Of a stretch of DNA of 64,000 bases, positions 45,306-53,320 are shown one piece after another. A program made the translations under genes and the position numbers. How positions within the stretch are numbered: position 1 is the first letter of the stretch; the number at the start of each line of letters is the position of its first letter. This DNA comes from Paraburkholderia phenazinium (lineage in GTDB: Bacteria > Pseudomonadota > Gammaproteobacteria > Burkholderiales > Burkholderiaceae), in contig NZ_FNCJ01000022.1 of NCBI RefSeq assembly GCF_900100735.1, positions 62,001 to 126,000 on the forward strand, in the 5' to 3' direction. The notes beneath the pieces are model-generated. The model saw nothing but the letters and a program-made list of their open reading frames with translations. It did no database searches and was not told the DNA's origin.

Positions 45306-46397
45306 TTGCGAACTCCGATTCCTGACGACCCGCGCGTGCACGCCGCCGGCTCCGCGCCCCCTGCCGCCGCGCCCGCCGGGGCGAAGCGGGTGACCCGGCT
45401 CCATGTCCGTCATGCAGCCACCATACTCGCCGTGCTCGGCGTGGCACTGGCCATGGGGGCCCCCTTCATCCTTGGCGTGCATGCGGTGTTTGCGGGCATC
45501 CGCAACATCTCGTTGCAGATCTTTGCGGTGCTGGCGGCAAGCGCCGCGTTGAGCGCCGCGGCGAAGGCCGGCAAGCTGCACCTCATGCAAACGGCACTCG
45601 GCCTGCGGCTGCGCTTCGTGCGTACCTTCACCATTACCGTCGTCACCGATTTCGCCTTCCTCGTCTCGCCGCTGGGAGCGGCCGGCTATGGCGTGAATAT
45701 GGGCTTGCTGCAGCGCGCCGGGGCGTCGTGGGCCCTCGCCACGACCGTGGTGGGCGCCGACCAGGCGCTCGACCTGACGTTCTTCGCCATCGCCGTGCCG
45801 ATCTCGCTGCTGCTCGCGCTCGGCCCCCTCACACAGGTCACACCGAATTTCCCGCTGTCGGCCGTCCTCGGCACGCTGGCGGGCGTTGCGCTCATCGGGT
45901 TCGTGCTATGGCTGTGCCGACGGCCGGCGGCCGCCGCACTGGACGCTGCCGGCCGCCGCATTCTGTGGTTGCGGGCCCGGCGCGCGCGCTGGAACAGGTT
46001 TCGCCAAAGCGTGGGCCAACAATGGAAGTTGCTGCTCACCGGACCGCGCTGGCGTCTCGCTGCACTGTTGCTGCTGACCACGCTGCAATGGCTGCTGCGT
46101 TACAGCGCACTGTGGTTCATTCTGCAGGAACTCGGTTACCGGTTGCCGCTCGGTTTTGTGCTGGCCGTGCAAGCCGTGGTGTTGCACGCTGCGCTCTGGA
46201 CCGGTGTGCCCGCCGGCGGAGGTGGTGGCGACCTCGCGCTCGCGGCCGCGTTCGCGCCCTGGGTGCCGCGTGCGGCGATGGCGACAGCGCTGGTGCTATG
46301 GCGTTTCGCGACGCTCTATTGCCCACTGCTGCTTGGCGCCGCAGGTTTTATCGCGCTTGCATGGCGGCGCCGCGCCGGCTTGCCGATGGCTCAGTAG
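45306..46397 (+). CDS. Flippase-like integral membrane protein (LPG-synthase TM / UPF0104 type)
   Basis: A 363-aa inner-membrane protein with about eight hydrophobic segments. TDFAFLVSPLGAAGYGVNMG and LHAALWTGVPAGGGGGDLA are the conserved blocks of the flippase-like domain shared by UPF0104, HpnL and the membrane part of lysyl-PG synthase. No catalytic synthase domain is attached. A role in lipid or glycolipid transport is plausible, not shown. TTG start is assumed; no clear ribosome-binding site is seen. It is convergent with a family 2 glycosyltransferase 25 bp away. Confidence 0.8.
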   Translation: MRTPIPDDPRVHAAGSAPPAAAPAGAKRVTRLHVRHAATILAVLGVALAMGAPFILGVHAVFAGIRNISLQIFAVLAASAALSAAAKAGKLHLMQTALGLRLRFVRTFTITVVTDFAFLVSPLGAAGYGVNMGLLQRAGASWALATTVVGADQALDLTFFAIAVPISLLLALGPLTQVTPNFPLSAVLGTLAGVALIGFVLWLCRRPAAAALDAAGRRILWLRARRARWNRFRQSVGQQWKLLLTGPRWRLAALLLLTTLQWLLRYSALWFILQELGYRLPLGFVLAVQAVVLHAALWTGVPAGGGGGDLALAAAFAPWVPRAAMATALVLWRFATLYCPLLLGAAGFIALAWRRRAGLPMAQ

Positions 46398-46422
46398 AGG
46401 TGGCGAGCCGGCGGGAGGCGCC

Positions 46423-47172
46423 TCAAGCCGCCGTGTCGCGCGGCTTCCTGATGCGCACAGAAAGCCGCGCGCGCCCTGGATGATCGACGCGCAACGCAAA
46501 TAGCTGCAGCGTTTGTGAAATCAGCGCGAGCGGATAGGTGACCTTCAGCAGGTCCGCAATCATGCGCCACTCCGCGCGCACCCCCTTCCAGTAGCCGAGC
46601 TTTTCGGTTTTGCGGGCTTGCGTGACGTGTGGCCAGTGCGTCACCGCAATCGCGAGCCGGCGCGCGATGATGCGCCGGTTCATGAACACCTCGATGCCGA
46701 AGCGCGGCAAGCCATGGATTTCCTTGAGCGATTCGTCGAGCAACTGCTTCCTGACGACACGCTCGCCGGACACGAAGTCGAGGCCGATGAAGCGAAAGAT
46801 CAGCAGACTGTTTTGCCGCAGGCTCAGGCTGACGTCTGCGCGGCCGCTCAACACGGGTGCCGCGAGCGCGCTGATATGCTCCGGCGCCAGGCCCTTGAGA
46901 TCGGCATCGAGCAGCATCAGCCATTCGCTTTCGGCAGCGGCGATACCGGCTGCCATGGCCGCACTCTTACCGCCGTTTTCTGCGCATTCGATCAGCCTGA
47001 CCGAAGGAAAACGCCTGACCACGTCGGCGGTGCCGTCAGTCGAGCCGTCGTCGACGACGATCACTTCGCTGAGCAGCGGATGAACCGACGCCACTGCCAG
47101 CACAGCCGCAATGCGCGGCGCTTCGTTGTAGGCGCAAATGACGCACGAAACTCGGTGACCTCTGGATGGCAT
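46423..47172 (-). CDS. Glycosyltransferase family 2
   Basis: A 249-aa cytoplasmic GT-A glycosyltransferase. VSCVICAYNEAPRIAAVL is the N-terminal nucleotide-sugar motif, VIVVDDGSTDGTADVV the next conserved block, and MLLDADLKGL the DxD metal site. A Glu/His-type acceptor region follows (FGIEVFMNRRIIAR). The final part (YPLALISQTLQLFALR) is moderately hydrophobic and could lie on the membrane. The sugar and acceptor are unknown. The ATG chosen begins the GT2 fold; a TTG 26 codons upstream is possible. It is convergent with the flippase-like gene. Confidence 0.88.
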   Translation of the reverse strand: MPSRGHRVSCVICAYNEAPRIAAVLAVASVHPLLSEVIVVDDGSTDGTADVVRRFPSVRLIECAENGGKSAAMAAGIAAAESEWLMLLDADLKGLAPEHISALAAPVLSGRADVSLSLRQNSLLIFRFIGLDFVSGERVVRKQLLDESLKEIHGLPRFGIEVFMNRRIIARRLAIAVTHWPHVTQARKTEKLGYWKGVRAEWRMIADLLKVTYPLALISQTLQLFALRVDHPGRARLSVRIRKPRDTAA

Positions 47173-47397
47173 AGAAATAGTCGTCGTAGTGCGGGAGAGG
47201 GGCAGCCCGGTCACGCGCCAGCAAACAAATCGCCAACGGCAAGCGCGCAAACAGTGGCCTTCAGGATGAGGCGAACACCCGATTCTGACCGCGCTTGGCG
47301 GTCATGTCATCTGTTTCGGGACTGCGCAGCAGGGGATCACAACAAGAAGTCCTGCGCATGACAAAGCCGCGATTTTTGCGCTCCAAACAGCGTCCTG

Positions 47398-47901
47398 TCA
47401 GGACGACTCACACCCGTCTATTTGCGGCGCGGGTTGCAACGCATACACGACATCCGGGCAGCCTTCCTCGTTGTCGCTGCCATCGCCGAAGGCAATCGCG
47501 ACGAAGCCGTGCCGCTCGTAAAACTGGCGAGCGCGCGCGTTCTCGGCAAAGCAATGCAGATGCACCGGCAAACGCGTGTTCGAGATCACCAAGGCAAGCA
47601 GGCGCGCGCCGATGCCATGACCGACCCACGGCGGCGAAACGTAGAGTTGATCGAGCCACAACACGCCATCGGCTTCGGAAGTGGCCATCATCCCCAGGAT
47701 CAAGCCTTGTGCATCGGTCGCCACGCTCACGCCACCCGTCGGGATCAACCAGTCCGCGATCCAGCGGCACACCGCGTAATCGGAATGTGCGAGCGGTGCG
47801 AAGGGCATCAACTCTTTGCGTGCCCTGAGAAAAACCTCGCTGATGCCGCCGAGGTCGCCAGCCGTCGCCTCGCGTGTGATTATTTCCAGGTTTGTTTTCA
47901 T
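47398..47901 (-). CDS. GNAT family N-acetyltransferase
   Basis: A 167-aa protein with acetyl-CoA loop VGHGIGARLLALVIS after LYVSPPW, and the C-terminal block NARARQFYERHGFVAIAFGDGSDNEEG that typifies GNATs. The N-terminal REATAGDLGGISEVFLRAR is the usual opening helix. Substrate unknown. The ATG was chosen because it starts this fold; 18 upstream in-frame residues look non-coding. It lies next to mntH on the same strand, 78 bp behind it, but without functional link. Confidence 0.88.
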   Translation of the reverse strand: MKTNLEIITREATAGDLGGISEVFLRARKELMPFAPLAHSDYAVCRWIADWLIPTGGVSVATDAQGLILGMMATSEADGVLWLDQLYVSPPWVGHGIGARLLALVISNTRLPVHLHCFAENARARQFYERHGFVAIAFGDGSDNEEGCPDVVYALQPAPQIDGCESS

Positions 47902-47979
47902 GGTGAGGCCGATTCTATAAGAATTCGTCGCTCGAGCCATGCCGTGCCGGGCCACGCCGCACTCGCGGTTCTACCGTCC

Positions 47980-49299
47980 TCAACTGGGCAGTCCCGGCAC
48001 ATCGACACCGAAGGTTTGCAGCAACAGCACTACGTTCAGCGCCAGCACCGCGATCGCCGACACCACCGCGGCGATCGTCATGGCAAGCCCGCTGCGATAG
48101 CGGCCCACCACCTGCGGGCGGCAGGTGAACCAGACCAGGGCGGCCATCGGCACAGGCAGCGCAAAACTCAACACCACCTGGCTGATGACGAGAGCATGCG
48201 TCGCATTGACCCCTAATCCAACCACGACAAACGAGGGCGCCATCGTGATGACGCGGCGCAGCCACAAGGGAATCTGAAAGCCGACGAAGCCCTGCATGAT
48301 CATCTGCCCCGCCATCGTACCGACCACCGAACTGGAGATGCCCGAGGCGATCAGCGAGAGCAGGAAAATGCCCGCCGCGCCGATGCCGAGCAACGGCGCA
48401 AGCGTGTGATAGGCCGATTCGATTTCGGCGACCTCGGGATGCCCGGCGTGAAAGGCCCCTGACGCCATGATGACCATCGCCATGTTGATCAGGCCCGCAA
48501 TGGTTAGCGCGATCACCACTTCGATATTCGAGAATCGCAGCAGCGTACGCCGCTCGCCTTCGTTGCGGGCGGTCGCGCGGTTTTGCGTGAGTCCCGAATG
48601 CAGAAACAACGCGTGCGGCATGACCGTGGCGCCGATAATCCCGACCGCGATCGTCACGGCGTCCGCATCGGGCAACTGCGGCTTGAACAGATGGCCGAAC
48701 ACGCTCGTCCACGCCACCGGGGTAATGAAGAGCTCCGCCAGATAGGACAGACCGATGATGCCGACCAGCGCGCCGATTGCGAGTTCGAGGGGCCGGAAGC
48801 CGGCCTTCTCGAACAGCAGCAGGCCGTACGTGACGATAGCAGTCACGATCATGCCGGCCAGCAAGGGCATATGAAACAGCAACGCAAGGCCGATCGCACC
48901 ACCCAGAAATTCGGCGAGATCGGTGGCCATTGCGGCAATTTCACTCACTACCCACATGGCATAGACAAGAGGCGCCGGAAAATTTTCACGGCATAATTCG
49001 GCGAGATTGCGGCCCGTGACAATACCGAGCCTGGCCGAGAGCGCCTGAAACAGCATCGCCACGACGTTGGCGAGCAGGACCACCCATAGCAAGGCGTAGC
49101 CGTAACGGGCCCCGGCCTGGATATTGGTCGCGAAGTTGCCCGGATCCATGTAGGCGACCGAGACGACCACGGCCGGCCCCGCAAACGGCAGCATCATGCC
49201 CATGCCGCGGCGGCGGCCCTCCAGCACCTCACGGATTGCCTGGGTGGTCCGCCCGGTGATGGTGCCGGAAGCGGTTTTGTCGCGAACGCGTTCGTCCAT
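47980..49299 (-). CDS. mntH: Nramp-family divalent metal (Mn2+/Fe2+) transporter
   Basis: A 439-aa inner-membrane, proton-coupled importer of Mn2+ and Fe2+. The metal site of TM1 is in VAYMDPGNFATN and that of TM6 in IIGATVMPHALFLHSG, both intact (Asp, Asn, Met). Eleven hydrophobic segments are present. The start was chosen as ATG preceded by GAGGCACCG; a codon 17 residues earlier lacks such a site. It is divergent from the YncE-like gene with a 7-11-7 inverted repeat between them. No MntR site was recognised. Confidence 0.93.
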   Translation of the reverse strand: MDERVRDKTASGTITGRTTQAIREVLEGRRRGMGMMLPFAGPAVVVSVAYMDPGNFATNIQAGARYGYALLWVVLLANVVAMLFQALSARLGIVTGRNLAELCRENFPAPLVYAMWVVSEIAAMATDLAEFLGGAIGLALLFHMPLLAGMIVTAIVTYGLLLFEKAGFRPLELAIGALVGIIGLSYLAELFITPVAWTSVFGHLFKPQLPDADAVTIAVGIIGATVMPHALFLHSGLTQNRATARNEGERRTLLRFSNIEVVIALTIAGLINMAMVIMASGAFHAGHPEVAEIESAYHTLAPLLGIGAAGIFLLSLIASGISSSVVGTMAGQMIMQGFVGFQIPLWLRRVITMAPSFVVVGLGVNATHALVISQVVLSFALPVPMAALVWFTCRPQVVGRYRSGLAMTIAAVVSAIAVLALNVVLLLQTFGVDVPGLPS

Positions 49300-49392
49300 C
49301 GGTGCCTCGTCGGATTGCCGCGGATCAGAAAAGATCGGATCCGCAGGCATTTGATCGGCCCACGCGTGCTAATTTCTCACATTTGCCGAAAA

Positions 49393-49417
49393 CGTGCGTC
49401 ATCGAAAACCACGCACG
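49393..49417. promoter_or_regulatory. Inverted repeat in the mntH/yncE-like divergent spacer
   Basis: CGTGCGT and ACGCACG are exact complements separated by 11 bp, about midway between two divergent starts. Could be a dimeric repressor site serving both genes; the regulator is unknown. Confidence 0.35.
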
Positions 49418-49502
49418 AGGCGTTAAACGTTGGGCAGCCACGCTGCACTCCATGAAGGCACAGCTTTTCGGTGTCGCTTTACACCTTCGGATACTTTACA
49501 GA

Positions 49503-50516
49503 ATGCCTTACTCGCCGGTTACATTCCTTTCGAGAGCAACCCTATCCGCCGCGGTCGTCTTCTCCCTGATTGGCCATCTGAACACCGCTCACGCCGCCGA
49601 CCGGGTCATCGTGCTCGACTCGGGCGAGTCCGAACTTTCGCTGATCGACGAAGCCACCCACAAAGTGGTCGGCACCGAGCCGACCGGCAAAGAACCGCAC
49701 CATCTGATGATCACGCCGGACGGCAAGTCGCTGATCGTCGCCGATTCCGTCTCGAACAACCTGATGTTCCTCGACCCGCACACCGGCCAGGTGCAGCGCA
49801 CGGTGGAAGATATCGAAGACCCGTACCAACTGGGTTTCTCGCCGGATCGCAAGTGGTTTGTCACGGCTGCGCTGCGCATGGATCGCGCCGACATCTACCG
49901 CTATGACGGCACCAACATGACGCTCGTCAAGCATATCCCGCTCGCGAAGACGCCGAGCCACATGACGTTCGCCTCGGACAGCCGCACCGTGTTCATGACG
50001 CTGCAGGACTCCGGCGAACTCGCCGCTATCGACCTGCCCACGCAAACCGTGCTCTGGAAAATGCATGTGGGCAACGAACCGGCGGGTCTGTGGATGACGC
50101 CTGGCGACAAGTACCTGCTGGTCGGCATGACCGGCGAGGACGACGTGACGGTGGTGGACTGGCGCAAGCAGCAGATCGTCAAGAAGATCCACACGGGCCG
50201 CGGCGCGCACAACTTCCGCAACCTCGACGACGGCAAGCATGTGGTGGTCTCGAATCGCGTCGAAAGCACCATCAGCATCATCGACTACACCACGCTGACC
50301 AACGTCGGCGATATCACCGGCCTGATGCCCGGACCGGACGACATGGAACTTACTCCGGACAAGCGCTATCTATGGGTGGGGTTTCGCTTCGCCAAGCACG
50401 TAGGCATCATCGACCTGACCACGCGCAAGCTGGTCGACACGATCGCAGTGGGCCGCTCACCGCACGGCATCTATTTCGACAACCGCGCACCGGTGATTTC
50501 GCCGAACCCGGACTAA
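49503..50516 (+). CDS. YncE-like periplasmic beta-propeller protein
   Basis: A 337-aa secreted protein. A signal peptide (LSAAVVFSLIGHLNTAHA) precedes repeated YVTN-type blades, e.g. RVIVLDSGESELSLIDEATH, MITPDGKSLIVADSVSNNL and ISIIDYTTLTNVGDIT. Seven-bladed propellers of this kind bind DNA, metal or redox partners; this one has no haem motif (no CxxCH). The function is not known. An in-frame ATG 17 codons upstream is an alternative start. A sterol desaturase-type gene follows 56 bp downstream, suggesting one transcript. Confidence 0.85.
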   Translation: MPYSPVTFLSRATLSAAVVFSLIGHLNTAHAADRVIVLDSGESELSLIDEATHKVVGTEPTGKEPHHLMITPDGKSLIVADSVSNNLMFLDPHTGQVQRTVEDIEDPYQLGFSPDRKWFVTAALRMDRADIYRYDGTNMTLVKHIPLAKTPSHMTFASDSRTVFMTLQDSGELAAIDLPTQTVLWKMHVGNEPAGLWMTPGDKYLLVGMTGEDDVTVVDWRKQQIVKKIHTGRGAHNFRNLDDGKHVVVSNRVESTISIIDYTTLTNVGDITGLMPGPDDMELTPDKRYLWVGFRFAKHVGIIDLTTRKLVDTIAVGRSPHGIYFDNRAPVISPNPD

Positions 50517-50572
50517 GCGCGGCCTGTTGAAACAGCCATTGCCTGACTAGCCATTCACGAGGATTCTGATTG

Positions 50573-51589
50573 ATGTTTCATGAAATCGTCGCGCAGCTCG
50601 ACAACATGGTGTCTGCGCTGCAGACGCTGCTGTATGTCGATGTCGTGCAGCCGTTCTTCTATCGCTTCGGCCTGATGGGTTACGACGAGGACACCTATGA
50701 CGCGCTGTACTGGGTGATCATCGGCGTGCTCGAAATCATCGTCACCTATCTGGCGTTGCGGCCGCTCGAAGCCCTGCGTCCCATTGAGCAATGGAAGGAC
50801 CGCAAGGCGCTGCGCGCGGACGTGATCTACACGTGGATCGCCAAGCTGGGCATCATCAATATTGCGTTCTTTTTCATGCTCCAGCCGTTGTTCGATCACT
50901 GGCAGAGCCTGATCTCGATCTACGACATCCCGAACATCGACATCGACAGTCTCTGGCCGGGCGTCACCGATCAACCGATCGTCTCGTTCCTGATCTACCT
51001 GGTGGTGCTCGATTTCGCCGGCTACTGGTATCACCGCTGGCAGCATCGCTTCGGGGTCTGGTGGGAACTGCATGCGGTGCATCACAGCCAGCAGCAGATG
51101 TCGTTGTGGAACGACGACCGCAATCACTTTCTGGACGACATCATCCAGGCAGCGTTCTTCGCGGCGATCTCACTGTTTATCGGCGTGCAGCCCACGCAGT
51201 TCGTGGTGCTGGTGGCCGTCAGCAACTTCATGCAGAGCGTGCAGCACGTCAATGCGCGCCTGCCGTATGGCTGGCTGCTCGAGCGCATCATCGTCAGCCC
51301 GATCTTTCATCGCCGCCATCACGCAGTGGGTTACGGCCATGAAGGCACGGCTTATGGCTGCAACTTCGGCGTGCTGTTTCCGTGGTGGGACATGATGTTC
51401 CGTACGGTGTCGTGGAACCCGGCGGTCGAACCGACCGGCATCCGCGATCAGTTGCCGCCGCCGCACGGCGACGGCCGCCCCTATGGCAATGGCCTGCTTG
51501 CACAGCAGTGGCTGGCGTTCGGCCGCATCTTCGACCGCGTGCGCGGCAAGCGTGCTTATGCGCCGGGCACCATCGACGCAGCGAACTGA
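50573..51589 (+). CDS. Sterol desaturase/fatty acid hydroxylase family membrane enzyme
   Basis: A 338-aa integral membrane di-iron enzyme. Hydrophobic segments surround the three His clusters: YHRWQHRF (HX3H), LHAVHHSQQQM (HX2HH) and FHRRHHAVGYGHEG (HX2HH type). These ligate the two irons of fatty acid hydroxylase and sterol desaturase proteins. The substrate is probably a lipid; bacteria of this group rarely make sterols, so a fatty acyl or hopanoid-like target is likely (inference). ATG follows GAGG after 10 nt; a TTG one codon earlier is in frame. It is paired with the YncE-like gene. Confidence 0.88.
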   Translation: MFHEIVAQLDNMVSALQTLLYVDVVQPFFYRFGLMGYDEDTYDALYWVIIGVLEIIVTYLALRPLEALRPIEQWKDRKALRADVIYTWIAKLGIINIAFFFMLQPLFDHWQSLISIYDIPNIDIDSLWPGVTDQPIVSFLIYLVVLDFAGYWYHRWQHRFGVWWELHAVHHSQQQMSLWNDDRNHFLDDIIQAAFFAAISLFIGVQPTQFVVLVAVSNFMQSVQHVNARLPYGWLLERIIVSPIFHRRHHAVGYGHEGTAYGCNFGVLFPWWDMMFRTVSWNPAVEPTGIRDQLPPPHGDGRPYGNGLLAQQWLAFGRIFDRVRGKRAYAPGTIDAAN

Positions 51590-51598
51590 TGTACCTGC

Positions 51599-51620
51599 GC
51601 CGGGCGGATTTCCGCCCGGC
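51599..51620. terminator. Bidirectional terminator hairpin
   Basis: GCCGGGCGGA and TCCGCCCGGC are perfect 10-base complements around a TT spacer, exactly in the 32-bp gap between convergent genes. No long T-run. Confidence 0.65.
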
Positions 51621-51621
51621 T

Positions 51622-52899
51622 TCACTTGGGCGCGACGTTGGACACCCCGCCAAACGCGCCGCTGTCGTACGCCGCGCAATACGCCTTCCAGTCTTCAATC
51701 ACCTGCGCCTCGCACTGCACCGCGAGTTCGATCAGCGGCATCTGCCAGTCCTTGCGGCAACCGAACGCAATCAATTCATCCGCGATCGCCGAGCCTTGCC
51801 GGCCGCCACTGCGCAACTGCGCCCAGGCGCTCAATTGCGCCATAGTGTTGACGACGGCTTCGAGGCGCGGCAGCTTGCCGTCCCAGTCGCTCAACGCCAC
51901 GCGGTCCTCGGTGGGCTGCAGGCTGCGTAGCACATAGGGCCGCTGCCTGAACTCCACCGCATGCAGAAAGGCCTGCGAAACCGCCTGGCTGCGCCGCTGG
52001 ATCGCCACCACGCGCTGCGACTCGCTGCCCCATTCGGGCTGCTTCGTCTTGACGCGCGGCGCCACGGACGAAGGCAACGCTTCCTTCAAGTCGAGCAGGA
52101 AGTTGCCGTCCGGCGAGCCCTTGCCTTCCACCAGCATCACGTAGCGATCGACGCCAAGACTCCCCGTGCCGGCCACCCGGCGGGCGACGTCGATGATGCG
52201 GTAAAAGTCCGCGCTGTCCGCGCCATTTGAATTGTTCGAATGGTTCGGATTATTCGAGCTTGCCACCTGATGCTGTTGCTTCGTGAACTCGTTCATGAAC
52301 GCGGTGACTTCGGCGCGCGCCTCGTCGCTTACCGGCAGCGCCTTCTTGCCATCGATACGCAGCACCCGCTTCTTGCCCTTCAACTCCGTGCGCCGGTTCA
52401 GCAGATCGACGCGCGAGCGCTTGCTCAACGCATCGAACAGATCGCGCACCATCCCCTCCGAGGTTTCCGCTTCGATCCAGCGCGCCTTGCCGAAGCTCAG
52501 CGCCGCAGCGTACGCATCGACCGCGGTATGGCAGAGCGCCAGCGCTTCGGCGCGGCTCACGCGCAGATCGGCCGCGCCGACCAGCACACTGGTCAGCAAG
52601 CGGATCAGTTCGAACAGGCTCGGCGCGAGACAGGCCTCGTCGAAATCGTTGATGTCGAAATACACCAGGCGGTCGTCGGCCTTGTAGCTGCCGAAGTTTT
52701 CCAGATGCATGTCGCCGCAGATCCACACCGGCGGCGCCGCTTCAAGCACACTGCCATGAGGCAGGCGCTGATAGAACAAGTGACACGTGCCGCGCAGGAA
52801 CACAAACGGCGAGGTGCGCATGAGCTGGTATTTCATCGCGAGACGCTCGGGCTCCCGCCCTGCGTTGAAGACGGCGATCTCCTTGGCGATATCGATCAT
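51622..52899 (-). CDS. DUF2252 protein, kinase-like fold (paralogue 2)
   Basis: A 425-aa soluble protein, second DUF2252 member in the window. WICGDMHLENFGSYKA and YFDINDFDEACLAP parallel the PICGDGHLMNFGGFA and FDLNDFDE of the first copy: catalytic-loop and metal-binding regions of a kinase-like fold. FVFLRGTCHLFYQRL matches FTFFRGSAIIQAHDL upstream. A lower-complexity Asn/Ser tract (about residues 210-220, SNNPNHSNNSNGADS) is unique to this copy. ATG follows AGGGA. The sequences are only distantly related, so they are ancient paralogues, not a recent duplication. Confidence 0.87.
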   Translation of the reverse strand: MIDIAKEIAVFNAGREPERLAMKYQLMRTSPFVFLRGTCHLFYQRLPHGSVLEAAPPVWICGDMHLENFGSYKADDRLVYFDINDFDEACLAPSLFELIRLLTSVLVGAADLRVSRAEALALCHTAVDAYAAALSFGKARWIEAETSEGMVRDLFDALSKRSRVDLLNRRTELKGKKRVLRIDGKKALPVSDEARAEVTAFMNEFTKQQHQVASSNNPNHSNNSNGADSADFYRIIDVARRVAGTGSLGVDRYVMLVEGKGSPDGNFLLDLKEALPSSVAPRVKTKQPEWGSESQRVVAIQRRSQAVSQAFLHAVEFRQRPYVLRSLQPTEDRVALSDWDGKLPRLEAVVNTMAQLSAWAQLRSGGRQGSAIADELIAFGCRKDWQMPLIELAVQCEAQVIEDWKAYCAAYDSGAFGGVSNVAPK

Positions 52900-53320
52900 G
52901 TGGAATTCCCTTTTACGCTTTTACGTTTTACTGAGCACCAGCTGAGCCGGCCAAGGCTTCGACCATACCATCTGCGTGAGCGAATCGCGCCTTGCTGGCG
53001 GCTCGCCCAACTCGTGGCGCATAACCTCACGAGCTCACGCGCAGCGCGGCACCCACATCGGCATTACATGATGATTGCATGCCCTTACAAACTCGCACGG
53101 CAGGCGATTCGGCCTTACAGGAATGAATCCTGCTGCCCGTAAAGGCCGCGCCGGCGTTACGTGTGCCGCCTCTATGCACAGTTCACATTTCGTTGCAAAC
53201 TCGCGTCCCGGTTACAACGCGAATGTCATCCGCTGCCATGTTCGCCACGTTAGCCAGTTGGACGTACGCATAAAGGCCGCCTTTGGGCCTGACAAAATGA
53301 AACCTTCGGAGCAGCCGATA
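52900..53320. other. Intergenic region before the FecR-domain gene
   Basis: A 421-bp divergent spacer. Just left of it a short T-rich repeat (CTTTTACG, TTTTAC) precedes the DUF2252 gene. Otherwise I see no motif, RNA or gene that can be supported. Confidence 0.4.
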
